A DNA stretch of 64,000 bases. It comes from Lycocorax pyrrhopterus obiensis. Lineage: Eukaryota; Chordata; Aves; Passeriformes; Paradisaeidae. A model generated the notes under the pieces. The model was not told where the DNA came from and ran no database searches. It saw only the letters and a program-made list of their open reading frames with translations. Location: positions 40,546,383-40,610,382 of the forward strand of contig JACSVZ010000001.1 of assembly GCA_014706295.1 (NCBI GenBank), given 5' to 3'. The translations under genes were made by a program, and so were the position numbers. This document shows positions 1-12,200 of the stretch, in pieces (position 1 is the stretch's first letter; the number at the start of each line of letters is the position of its first letter).

Positions 1-1331
1 TCCAGGACTCTATGCCAGAAGAAGTTTTGGCTATAAGCTAACTCGAACTTAAAAAACATACACAGTGTGCCCTTCTATTACATTTACCTTATCAATGGAA
101 AAGGTGAATACTAGGGATATTGTGGATAAATATGATGGAATGCCATCACAAAGAGTAACTGCATTTAAAAAAGGAGAAATAAAAAACATGGATAGAATTC
201 AAGAAGCAAAACAAGTAAATGCTGAACAAATAATCAATATAGCCAGGTTTGGAAAATACCAAATAATCCTTACTTCCTGAAAACCTGAAAAAAGTAGCAT
301 CAGTAACATCCCACCTTCACTAAAGGAATTATTCAGATGGCAGACTCTTCTCCCTCTATTTCTAGTAGAAAAGCCATAGATTTATTCATTTCTAGTGATG
401 AAATACATTTCCCTAATCAGCCTTGCAATGGCAACAGTATGGTTGGTTTTGGTTGGGGTTTTTTTTAACAAACTGTTGTTAAAACTAAGACAAGAGGAAT
501 TGTTCTTCCCAGGCATGCCAACAGCAGCAGACATGACAAACAGAAACCGAATCACAGAACCTCAGTTTACATCATATTTTTCTTTTACCCTGAAAGAAGT
601 TCAGCCTTATTAATGAATCAGAAAAAAAATCCCAAAAATACTGCTAAAACACTAAGAGTCTATGCATACGGGAATTTCATGGAGGGGGAAGAAGGGGAAA
701 TAAGGGGTGAACAAAAGGAACTGGCACAAAGAAATGGGTTACTGTTTTTCCCTCTAACACGAACTAATTGCATACTGGGTAAGGATAATCCCCCATGACA
801 TTCCATGCGTTCAAAGGTCAAGACTTTTGCTTTTCAACTGTCCCCATCACATGTCATTCCCTGAAGAAAACAATCTGAAGCTGTCCCATAGCACAGACAC
901 CCTCTGACACGAGGGTTAAGGATTCTAGCCCTGCACACTGAAATATTGCACCAGGCACACCACAGCCCTCAAGGAGGGCAGATGAGCACACAGCACAATT
1001 AAACAAGAAGTACAAACAATAAACACAGAGCCAAGAGCTTCTAAAAGCTCTTCCTAAGTCTGTTCCAAAATAGCAGAGACATGTTACTAACACCATCTTA
1101 TTCACTGTATTTAAAGTACTCTTTTCACCTATGTTGTTGTGTGACTTTAATTTAAAAGCAGAGCTCCTCTCTCTTGGTGTTTTAAGAGCATCTATGGAAA
1201 ACAAGACTGGCACCACTGGGAAAGCACATAGCCAAGTGGGACCCCTGTGTCCCCATGCTCAGCTACAGAGGAACCACTCGAGCCACTGCACCAGATATTA
1301 AAAATCTTTGTTTCTCAAACACAAGTATACG

Positions 1332-1341
1332 TATGTGTGTG

Positions 1342-1382
<41 letters not shown>

Positions 1383-1384
1383 GA
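1332..1384. repeat. (TG/CA)n and (TA)n microsatellite
   Basis: Composite dinucleotide tract: a GT run, then TATATATA, then about fourteen AC units, then ATATATAT. It can form a hairpin because its two halves are complementary. Confidence 0.95.
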
Positions 1385-2117
1385 TAGAGCCCTCAAAACA
1401 AGGACCTGGGCCGTTGCTATTGCTCCCTGCAGTCCTCTAGAGCACGAGCAATTTGATTAAACTTCCTCAACAGGAGAGCACTAAATAAACACTGTAAATT
1501 AAACAAAACTATGCTGATGATCTAGTTGCAATTACTTCCAATTGATTTGAGTCTTTACTGTTCCCTCAAGCTTTAAACTTTGTAGATAAAAAAAGGATCA
1601 GGCCTTACTGGAGGAATACCAAAGAAGGAGTTATGAAACTTTCTTTAAACACATTCAAAAGCAACCAGACTAGCTTGTCCTCCTGACAAAATTCCAATTT
1701 AATCTGAAAGTTTAGTGGAAAAAAGAGGCTATTCCAGGGTTTGCCATAAATGAGCAAGTTAATCCTTAGAATAAAGTCACTCACTGGTTAACATACATAC
1801 ATACAAGCCAGAAATTGCTGCAGCATATTTTATTTCACAGAAGTCAGACACTGTCAAAAGACTTAAGGAAACTTTTACCCAGCTAATTCAGTACAATCCA
1901 GCTCTCGGGCATTTCAGCCTTTTCTGAGTTGAGCCAAACAGTCACTTGATTGCAACAGGAAACATATGCACACAAGTGAAGTGGGTTTGTTTACTGTGAT
2001 ACAAATATTCCATGAGAAAACAAAATCAGATATTCTTATTCCACTCCTGGAAACTCCTCTGCAGAAAAATCCTGGAGTTACCTGCAGATTTTAAAACATC
2101 TTCTTAGGTCCTGAGAT

Positions 2118-2122
<5 letters not shown>

Positions 2123-2176
<54 letters not shown>
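2123..2176 (+). repeat. (GATA)n microsatellite
   Basis: Uninterrupted GATA tetranucleotide run of about 13.5 units. It is preceded by an imperfect unit (gagatagaaa), and such pure runs are usually length-polymorphic. Confidence 0.97.
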
Positions 2177-3879
2177 ATTAGGTTGGCTTTATAATTAATT
2201 TTCAGATATTAATTTCATTAATAGACTCAATCTCCTTGTAAGAGCTAGAGCTATTATTCTGATTAGTTTTCTCTTCCATGTCTCCAAATCACATTTTCCT
2301 TGCCAAGTTGGAACCATTCTCAGATCACCTTTTTTCTGAAATTCTTTCTTCTCTGAGGTTAGCCCAAAACTGCCACAGATAGAAGGCTTTAAAACTTCTG
2401 GACACATTTTACATTTTTCTGTAGACATTTTTTAGATGTATAGCTACCATTTTCCCTTCATGGCATACATCCAAGCCTCAGTTCCAATCCTGGGGTGCTT
2501 TTAAGTGGTAAGAACTTTGTTCAGGTTAGTGGAGGCATTTTGTTTTGACAAAAGCAGGCAGAAAAGTACGATATAGACCCTTCCTCAGGACTTTTTCTAC
2601 TGAATTATGTTTACAACAGTATTAAAATTTTTTGAGCTTTCTTGAAGGGCGGACATTATTTCACCATGCAGCTATAAATATCCTCATATCACACTGATCT
2701 TGCAGAAAATTCAAATACAAGGATGAAGAAGCATACCTAGCTCTCTGTTATTTTCTTTACATGACACAAGAAGAGGAAAATGTAGTTCTGTTACTTGTAT
2801 CCATCTATTGTGGTACAAGCTGAAACAGCTCACCACCTTTACAGCTAACTACTCCAGCTTTAAATAGGTTATTCTTTCTCTGTATATTAGCTGTTCTCAT
2901 TATATCATCTATTTTCTGCTTTAAATATCTCAAATAATAAATTAATGCATGTATGTTCAAATATAATTCTCACTTTAAAGGAAAAGAACTTTGAAAAAAA
3001 ATTCAACAGTTTTATGTACTGCCCAAAGAAATTCCATCAACAGATTTAAGGGAGTCAAAGCAACCCTAGCAAATACCCAATTAAGAACAATATTGCCTTC
3101 AGTTTTAATGCTTTCAGATACATGTCAGAATTTTCTTGAATATATAGACTACTATGTTTGTGAGGGTTTTTTTAAAGCAGAGAAAATGAAAAGCCTACAT
3201 ATCCTGGTTCCAGAAAAAGAAATCCTTCTGAGCTCCCTCTTCTCATCAGATGTAGAAAAACATACACACACACTACTCCATCACAACGGTGATCTAATTT
3301 TTCAGTCATACACTTGCAGCATGCTGCTATTAGTCCCTAGCTCGCCTGCATCATGTACTTTCTCTTCATTCAGGAAGACAGGAATGGCTTCCCTGTGTTG
3401 GGTTTTCTCAAGCAGAGAGCTACCATCAAGTGTTATTTGCTTGTCCATTGCTTCAAATGATCCTTGAAGCGTTATTACAACTAGAAACTGCCCCAGTGAT
3501 TCCTCTGGTGCCTCAGTGTGCAGACACTGCACAGAAAATTAAGGGAGAAATGCTTGAGTCCAGGGCAATTGCCCAATGGATAATTTCTTGGTTCAGAATC
3601 TGAAATAGTCCTTGATTTGCATTTAAAAAGCTGGACAGCTGGAGTCAAAAATCATGCAGATATCCTGGCTCTTGCATCATCACTTTGGTACCTCATTAGA
3701 TAAAGGCACACTACTTCATGGCTCCAGGAAGCATTCCCAGATAACTGTGGGAAATCGCGCTTGCTGTCAATATGGGCAAGGCTTTTGATAAAAATTTCAC
3801 TTTCTGAACAGGCTTCATTAGTGCCACATTTATTTCCTCCCCGCAGAGAGCCACCATGTAAAAGTGCTCATATGTGGTG

Positions 3880-4130
3880 ACCAACCAAAAACTGGTTTCT
3901 ACCCAAGTGACACTTTTCCCTCAGCGGCTGCACGGCTGGCTCCACCACACACCCTCTGTCCTGCCAGACTGCCCGACCCCTCTCCTGACACTGTCCTATT
4001 TACTCCCTGCTAATTAGATGGCAGGAGGCTGCATTTGCTCCGAGCAGTACCTGTGTGACTGCCCAGCCACACACGCACTGCAGGGACAGCTGACGGGCAA
4101 CATAGATGACCTCCAGCAACAGCTGCAGTG
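3880..4130. other. GC-richer non-coding patch with E-boxes
   Basis: GC-richer block in the presumed intron. It contains repeated CAGCTG E-boxes (ACAGCTGACG, ACAGCTGCAG), a CTAATTAG homeodomain core and several CpGs. No ORF or repeat family was recognised. Possible enhancer, unproven. Confidence 0.2.
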
Positions 4131-6119
4131 ATTTGAGTCTCTCCTCTATCCACCACTTAGTTTTTAATTAAGCTTCATTGTTTGCCTAGCATGGCTGAAG
4201 TTGCCTACCAGTTTATTGAGGTGCAGACAGAGAACACTCAGAAACACAGGTGCAGCACTACCGTTCAAGCCTTCACTGTAAACTGTAAGAAAAAAAATAT
4301 TGAGATGGAAAAGCCTGTCCCATAAAGTTACCACCAACAGCTTCTCCTCTCCCACAGGTCTGTTTAGAAATTCTTCTCTTAGAGGTTCACTTCCGACTCA
4401 CATGTTTTAGGCAAATGGATCCTACACCCTTGGAATTGTGCTGTTTGTGACTTACCCCAATATTCAAATATTACTATTAAAAGCAGAGCTGTGAGCAGCA
4501 CTTAATTAGAATGCCTTCTAAAACCTTTTTTACATTCAAATGGTAGAGTCAACTTGCCCTTCTCTCCACTGCAATACTATCACACCATCTGCTCTTTCTT
4601 TTATTTATTTATTTATTATATTGAGGCACTTTGAGGGTATTTTCTGCTAGCTTCAAGTTTAATATTTATTGACCACACATTGTAGGTATACTTTCCTTTT
4701 TGCTTATTTTATGTTTCTTTTAATGGTTTCTAGCATTTTCTCTTTCACAGTACTGAAAATTATGCTCAATATTTTGAAGGACACAGGAAGGAAAAATGGC
4801 ACTCTGCACCAAAACATTAAACAGTGTTATTTTCCACATTACAACAATCAGTTCAGCCAAAATGGCTAATGAACAACACAGGTTACAATGGCAAAACCAC
4901 ACAGCTGATCTTCCCACATGCACAAACTGATGCCTCTGTTTAAAAAGCACTACTGAATGTTTAGTGTGTTAAAGGCAAACATAATGGCTTTAGGTCTTAC
5001 AAACAGAGCGTAAAACAGAGATTTTCAGGAGGAATTCCCACCATGATAAGACAGGAACTGAGGTCTTCAAATTGAAAAAGATTGTAAATTAGCCAAGGAG
5101 GCTAATCTCACATACAAAGTTTAACTTCTAAAATGCACTGAGACTATTTGGTTCATAAAATTATATGCACTCTTCGTTCTCTAAAAGGTACAGCAACTGA
5201 ATACCCCCTTCCCATTTCTCCCTTTAGTATTTTCTGTATTTTTAAGAGCCTGAATACTAACAATTCCCTGGAAAATAGGAAACTCCTGAGAAAAAAAAAA
5301 AAAAATAAAAAACCAGCACCATTTCTGCAGATTCTTACTTTAACAAGAGCTTTACCTTCCTTTTTAGCCTGGATGTTTGAGAAAATAACCTCAGGCGGGA
5401 CAAACTAAACAAATCCTACTTTTCCTTAATCTGAAAAAGACACTGCTATTATATATCACAGCAATAGCTGGCCAGAGACTTCTCAGTTGTAATCACTGTT
5501 ACTGCAATCATAAGACTGCAGAGAATTAACAAAATAAAACCAAATCAAATTAAGTTCACTTTGATGGTAAGCCACAAGCAGCAGCAGACTCCACAATAAT
5601 TGGAAATACGAGAGAAATGGACAGAAAAAAAAAATACTTAATCCTCAAACAACATCCCATCCTCCCTTCCCATAATCGTAGGAAGACGAGGGTGGCCAGG
5701 GAAATGCTCCAAGTCTGTCTGATACCTGCTGTGATCCCAGAGTCTCTGAATTATGTGAAGCCCTCTTCCAACTGAACAATGCTATCATCACATCCTCTTT
5801 TCCTCTTAGAAATTTAAGATTTATGTTCACTTATTTATTAATGCAAGGGAGAACACCTCCTTTTTAAGCAGCATTAAAGTCTGCTTGGGATTTCTGCCTC
5901 TCTTTGTGCAAGAGTATGTTTTAAACCCAACTCATAATGGAAAAAGGCAACTATGGAAAACATACTTGCCATTTCATATGATTTGATGGTATTTTTTCCC
6001 TCCCCTGAACTTTGAGGCCAAAATCAATGCCACATAAACCTGCTGAACAGGAAGCCTAATTATTCTAACATGTGCAACCAGAGCGATAGGGAGTTTCTCA
6101 GAAAACTGATAAGGAGAGA

Positions 6120-6620
6120 CATAAAAGACTAATGAGCGGCCTGCCGGTGCTCCATTGCTGGGCTAGCAAAGGTCCCCGTGGAACACCTTTGGTATTGTTC
6201 AGTGGAGAGGCAGAGGCTGGGACACGTCCAAAAATAACACTCAGAGATTGAAAGAGTGAACGCATAACATCTGCAGGTCAAGTTCTTAATCCAGGCACAG
6301 AAATAAATTATTTGAAAGAGCGTAACCAACAGGAAAATGCCCGATGTGGCGCAGAAAGAGCCAATTAAATGCACTCGGGTTACTGAGCAGATAGACCCTT
6401 TGTGCTATTGCAATACACTGACAAATGTCTTCTTGACCCATGCCTGTGGTGCAGGTGACAGAAAATAAGGGCCCTTGATTAAGGAGACGCAGTCGTCAGT
6501 ATTATTAGTGACCAGCGATCAAACTACTGGGACTGCAATAATCAGGCGTGAAAGACACAGAAAGAAAGGCCAGTGGTGGCCAGCAGAAACAGCAGCCCCG
6601 GATCAGAAAAGGAAGCGTCC
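6120..6620. other. CpG-retaining non-coding patch (candidate conserved element)
   Basis: Around fourteen CpGs in about 500 bp, while flanking kilobases have few. It also contains motifs such as CCAATTAAATG and TAAATTATTTG. No transposon features and no convincing ORF. A conserved enhancer is one explanation. Confidence 0.3.
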
Positions 6621-9600
6621 AACAATACCAACTCCCTCCTGTTAGTGCTAGGGTTTCCAGTTTACCAGTAAGTCGTCTTTTGACCTACAAAAATGTGTGT
6701 TCTTCCCTAGCAATGTTTTGTGTGAGACAACCCACATGCCCACGTAGCTTGTCCCTGAGGCAGTGATCCCATATTCCCTCTGTATACAGAGCACAGTGTC
6801 TGCACTCAAACACAGTTGTTTCAAACAAGGATGGCTTGATACTGGTATCTACGTTCAGAAAGTCACAGCTTTTCCTCAGATAAAACTGTCCATGTGACAC
6901 ATCATCTACTGCTGAATTTCTGTAATGCTTTGTGTATTATACACCTAAATACCTCGTGTTATAGAAATAGATGCTCTAGGGAGAGCACCTATACCTAGGG
7001 GAGGAGGGGAAGGTCCCCTTTGGCTGCACAACTTGGCCTTTTCACTTCTGTGTTACCCCTAATGAGGGAGAGAACTTGAAACAGCAATTTAGAGAGCCTT
7101 ACAAGACAGCAGGATCACATGTCAAATGGGAGCATAATAGTTTCTTAACATACTTCCATTATGGCAAATTCAGTCACCCTGCAAGGTCCAAACCATTACT
7201 TTTCCCCCACCCCAAGACAGCATATTTGGAAGGAAATGGGGATCAAAGTAATTGTTAACATTGCTACTCATTTGATAAATCTTGTGCCATGGGTCAGCAA
7301 CCTCCAGCGCTGATGCCAAGGTAGCCAAAAACCTGATTTTAATGGTACGCACCAGAGCAGAGCATAGGCATCACCAGTAAGGGAAGCAGTGTCTCACAGA
7401 CACAGCCTCTCACCTTCCAGTGGGCTTTTACCACTACACCCCATTTATAACCCAGGAAAGAAAACATTGTCTGCAAACACCATCACTGCCTTACACCAAA
7501 ATATCACCCAACCCCCCAGTTTTCCTCATGCCTAGTAACAAATGTTTATTGTACAAAAAAATCTTCTCCTGTAAGCCTCAGTTTCCACATTTCATGGCTT
7601 GAGAAAGTTCTTTTCTCCATATTATACAGTGACTCAAAATCAGATTTTGCTGTACAGACTTTACTGCATAACACTGAAGGGCACATTACAAAAATCAGTT
7701 CCCACACGAGATCAACAAAAACCAGAACTTTAGCACCTTCCTGAACTTCACCAACAAAGCTTCATTCTATGTGAGTATCAGCTAACAGAGACACCATTCT
7801 TTTTTTTCTTTAAGTCCTTTTTGACAACCAAACATTAGGAACAATTTCTTCCATTTATATTTCCAGAATAAAGAAAAAAGAAATGTAGTTGCAAAGGATC
7901 ATCCCTGCTTCTCAAATCCCTCAAAAGGCATATCATATTTTCCTTTCTCATAATATTTAATCAAGTCTACTTCATTACAGACAAGGTCAGAAAGCTCATC
8001 ATGCTGCAATTGATGACAAACAAGATAGCGCCCACAACCCACAAAGACTGACCTAATTGTCTTACTTGCCTACATTTCTGCAGGCCAAATTTACTGACAT
8101 TTTGCACAAATTCAAAGCTGACTTGAGCCTGATGACCTTTTATACCTCTGTAATTAGTCTTCTGTGCCTTTACAAACAGAAAAACAAGCTGTTCCTTTAC
8201 TCTCCTGAGTTCAGCGGTCCATCTGTAAACGAGAAACTTCACCATCTACTCAGCCAGTCAGAAAAGTACACCAAAAAAAAGGAAAAATACAAAGAAAGAA
8301 AATACACAAACTGCAACCTTTCAAAGTCATGAAATTGAGCCTGGTAAGGGCCTTTTAAGATAAACATGCCAATTTCTAAAAGAAGAAACAGAAAAAGCAG
8401 AACAAGTCGGTGGACCCAAATTCAATACACAGCATTTTTATAATGCTTTTCTAAAAAAGACAATATAAAATAAGGGCACTGGCACAGACGAGAACCATGA
8501 AAACACAGTTGGGGGAATAAAATCAAACCAGAAACCAAACCCAGTAGGTTTAGTCCCTAACACTAACAGCACAGCACAGAAAGTACAATGCTAATACATT
8601 GATTCAGCACTAGAATTCAACCAAGATTAATAACACAGAGGTTTAACCGCTGAAAACATCCACTAAGAGCTTCATTTATGTATATAATCAGGGTTTGTAA
8701 CCCAATCTCACAGTTACAAAAAATACTTCCTAAATATGAATGTAAGCTCAAAAAGATGAATTGAGTCAATCCTCTGGAAGTTCTGGATCCAGATCCCCAT
8801 GGCAGTTGGCAAGATGCAGATCTGCTTTTCCCCAAATGCAGCAGAGGGGAGGACAAGGTCAGAGCACTGACCTGCACTTCAAATTCCAGTCTCGGGAAAG
8901 AGGGACGGACAACCACGAACAAGGAGGGAACAGCCAACATTGTTCTCTGCACAGTTTTCCACATGTAAAACCGGAGGGGAGGCACTCAGCTGGCAATGAG
9001 CACTTGATTCTTTAGCCCTGGGATTTCTCTGCCCAATAACCAACTCGTCCCTGCAAACACTATGAAAACAACATGGTCCCGGGGACCACCTTCCCCACCT
9101 TCATGCCCTAACATACCCCAGTTTGGGTGTCTCCACAGCAGTCAGTCCCTTTAACAAAAGCATGCCCAAGAGCAAGTAAAGACGTAATGTAAGGGTTTTT
9201 CAAACCAGAGAAGCATTTTTTTGCATAGCTCCATCAAGAAGCATACATAATCTGAAAAGCTGCCAGAACTGGCAGCCTCGTATTCATCAATGTCAAATTT
9301 TTTATATATTTTTTTTAGAAGAGCTGCTAATTATCATCATATATGACTTTTTTAAGTGGAAGTTTGGATTTTTTACTAAGTTAAATTAATCTAAAAACCA
9401 GCAGGGAAAATTTACAGAGTAACTCTATAAATTCAGAATTCTCTATCTGAATTTTAATGCAAAAATACATCTCATAGGGCAAGTCTTTCCTTTTTCAAAC
9501 CATCACATTTAAGTTGCATTTCCCCTTAGGTCATTTACCTTCCACAATTTTATTTCGAAAAGTTTGGTTACAAGTAGCATGTTTAAAGATATTGATTACA

Positions 9601-11764
9601 GAATGACTGATGAACTGTGTCAACCTTGGGAAAAGAAAAAGGAAAAAATCCAATTTGAAGTCCAGCCATTAAATAAAAGTCAAGCTTGCATATTACACAT
9701 TCAGTCTCATACCAACTTTTGACATTTTGAAGTTCCATGTTACTCTTTGCCAAATATTCTGCCCACTTTCCTAGTGTGTTTGGTTAGTTCGAAAAATAGA
9801 GACCAGAAGAAAAAACCAGTTTAATTGACTGTACAAGATAGTGCAAAAAACAAGCTGAGAAACACAACTTTCTACCCCCTTCCCGTGATGACAAGTTGGC
9901 CCTATTACCAACTATCCCTTCCACAGGGATCCACAGTTCTACATTTGAGCTTAATTCTGTGGGGATAAAAGAATTTGCACCGTGTTTGGACTGATACAGC
10001 CACGTCTAAGCTTTCAAAAATAGCCATCGTAATTCAATGTATTACATATAACCCCTCATCTTTGTTATTCGCAAAGGAAAGGGAGTCTGCCAAATCCTGG
10101 AGCAAAACCATATCTAAGAGAACGAAGTTCTGAATTGGAAAGCACAAACACTTGGCGGGATTCCTGAGCCACAGAGTTGTTACCCTTTGCTGAGTCTTTA
10201 CCCTTTGAAGAGTCAGGACACTTCTGCCACTGGAGAAGGCCAGGGCAAAGGGGGAAGACCAGCTCTCGCCTGGCCTCACCAAGAGCCCGGTGCTCACTTC
10301 ACGTGCACGGCAGGGTAAGAACGAGCCCCAGGGAGCAGCGCAGCACGCACAGCACACACAGCTCCCGTCCTGTCCTGCCCTGCCCTGTCAGCCAGCCCCG
10401 AGTTTCGAGACCCCGGCAGGTCGGACACGTGAGGCACAAGCTAAGAGGATTTCATACTTTGTTGGGAAGCAGGACCATTTCTAAGAGGCTCAGATCCACC
10501 AATTAGCTAGGTATCACAATACTCGCATAAACATCCAGAAGTAGAGGAAAGAGATATCTTAATTCAAAGAGAGCTTTTGGGGCTTTTCTTAACTGATCTC
10601 CTTCAGAATTTTATTTTTGTTGGCTTGATTCCAACATCAGCTGCTCGCTATGAATTGGAAGCAATGCATGGAGCAGGAGTCAAAGTATCTGAGAGATATG
10701 AATAACAACGGCTGATCAATGCTGTTCCTTTAGAGCAATCACCTTTCCACTCTCGAGGGACAAATCTCTTTGAAGGTAACCCAAGTAAGAAGGCAGCGAC
10801 CGAAAAAGATATGCTACGCAGTAATTTCATGCCGGCAATCAAGCAAATCCAGCAATTTTAAATCAACTCCACGGAGTTTACGCCTGCTTTAAAAATAGAG
10901 AAAGCAGCCGCATCACAAAAGCTAAGGCCTACTGCACATGAGCTGCCGCTCTGGAAATAAACTGCAGTTTACTCTAAACTTTCCCCAGCGGTTCCCGCCT
11001 GTCTGAGGCTGATCATAACGAAGAGAAGGCAACACTTGGTTTTAAACCGGCGAACTCTCCAGCCCGGACACGAGCAAGGTGATGGCAGAGGTCTCGAGTA
11101 CACCACGCTGAAGCCACTTCTGCGCACCCCTGGGTGTGAGGGAGGGAGGGAGAACCGGGCGGCTGCAGCCGCTACAGCCACTCAGGAAACGCGGGGTGGT
11201 GGCTCTAGCCGGGGACGAGCAGGAGCCCGTCCCGTCCCGAGGCAGGAGGGAGGCGCTGCCCTCGAACGCCGCCCAGAGCGGCACCTCCCCACCGGCTGCC
11301 GGCCTGGGCTAAACCTTTCCCCGGGCCGCCCCTCCAACTCCGCCCGGCACCGCACGTCCCTCCAGGGCTCCCGCCCCGCAGCCGGGACCCGGGGCCGGGT
11401 CCCAGCCCGGGGCGAAACAAAAGGCACGGAGCTGCGCTGCCGCCTGGACTGCGCCCGGCCGCGGTAGCCTGGGGACGCGGAGGGCGGGCGGTCCGGGCGC
11501 CGCTCTGCGCGGAGCCTGCCCGCGGATTACCCGCGGTAATGGGATTACGCGGGGCCGAGCGGGGTGTCCGCCGGGCTGTCACCGCCCGGGGAGGGGGCGG
11601 CGGTGCCGGGGGCGGCGCTCCGGGCCGCCGGCTGCCTCCCGCCCCGGCCGCCCCGCGGGCGGGTCCCGCCGCCCGCCCCGCAGCCCCGGCCGCGGTGCCC
11701 GGCGGGGCGGGCGCCACCCGCCGCCGCTCCCGCCCGGCCCCATTGTTCGCCGTGCCGCCCTTAC

Positions 11765-12200
11765 CGTGCGCGGGGCTGGGGCGGCGCGGGCTCCCGCCGG
11801 CTCTCCTCGCTGCGGCTGGTGCAGGGGCAGTCGCGCTTGGCCGCCGCAGGTCCGAGCCATTAAAAGCTCCGCGGGGAGGAGGAGGAGAAGGCGGCGGCAG
11901 GAGCGGCGACGGCGGGGAGAGGAGGACAGCGAGGGGCTCGCAGGAGCAGGGTCGCCATGTCCGGCTTGGCAGCGGGGGGAGCCCACCGGGCCGGCGCGGG
12001 GGAGAAGGGAGGCAGGCGGCGGCGGAGGGACCGGTCCGGCTGCCGCCCGCGGACCGGGGGAGCGGGAACTGGACGGCGCTCGCCGCCGCTCTGCCGCGGC
12101 TGCACCTCCCTCCCCTAACCCTGCCCCCTCCCGGAGGGGGAGCCGCCGGCGGGAGGAGGCGGCCGAGAGCCCCCTCCAGCGTTCATGGGCGGCGGCGGCC
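11765..12200 (-). other. FARP1: predicted first exon in CpG island (FARP1 exon 1?)
   Basis: The minus strand reads CGCGCACG then GTAAGG with the exon ending at 11765, a near-consensus 5' splice site in the heart of the CpG island. The start at 12200 is only an estimate; no TSS signal can be read. In mammals the first FARP1 exon is, to my recollection, non-coding, with the ATG in exon 2. FARP1 is a FERM and DH-PH-PH protein, a RhoGEF acting in neurons. No FARP1 protein sequence lies in the window, so the gene name rests on synteny alone. Confidence 0.45.
11860..11958 (-). CDS. putative upstream ORF (32 codons) in the CpG-island exon
   Basis: The minus-strand ATG at 11956-11958 sits in a good Kozak context (GACATGG) and opens 32 codons, ending in TAA at 11860-11862. 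The stop overlaps a second ATG (TAATG), whose frame stays open across the predicted splice donor. If the exon is a 5' leader, this would be a regulatory uORF. No homology is claimed. Confidence 0.3.
   Translation of the reverse strand: MATLLLRAPRCPPLPAVAAPAAAFSSSSPRSF

Larger units (their letters stand above)
1..11763 (-). other. presumed FARP1 intron 1; no exon recognised
   Basis: 11.7 kb left of the predicted splice donor. I found no coding exon, RNA gene or recent transposon. It holds a CA/TA microsatellite, a GATA microsatellite, T- and A-rich runs, a TTTA repeat near 4599, and two patches with retained CpGs or E-boxes (3880-4130 and 6120-6620). The assignment to an intron is inferred. 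Confidence 0.45.

Noticed and set aside
1332..1384. Regulatory hairpin or small RNA
   Set aside because: The self-complementarity is explained by a TG/CA plus TA microsatellite.
8617..8985. 122-codon minus-strand open frame
   Set aside because: No recognisable motif, and another frame is open on the opposite strand over the same bases. Probably chance in a mildly GC-richer patch.
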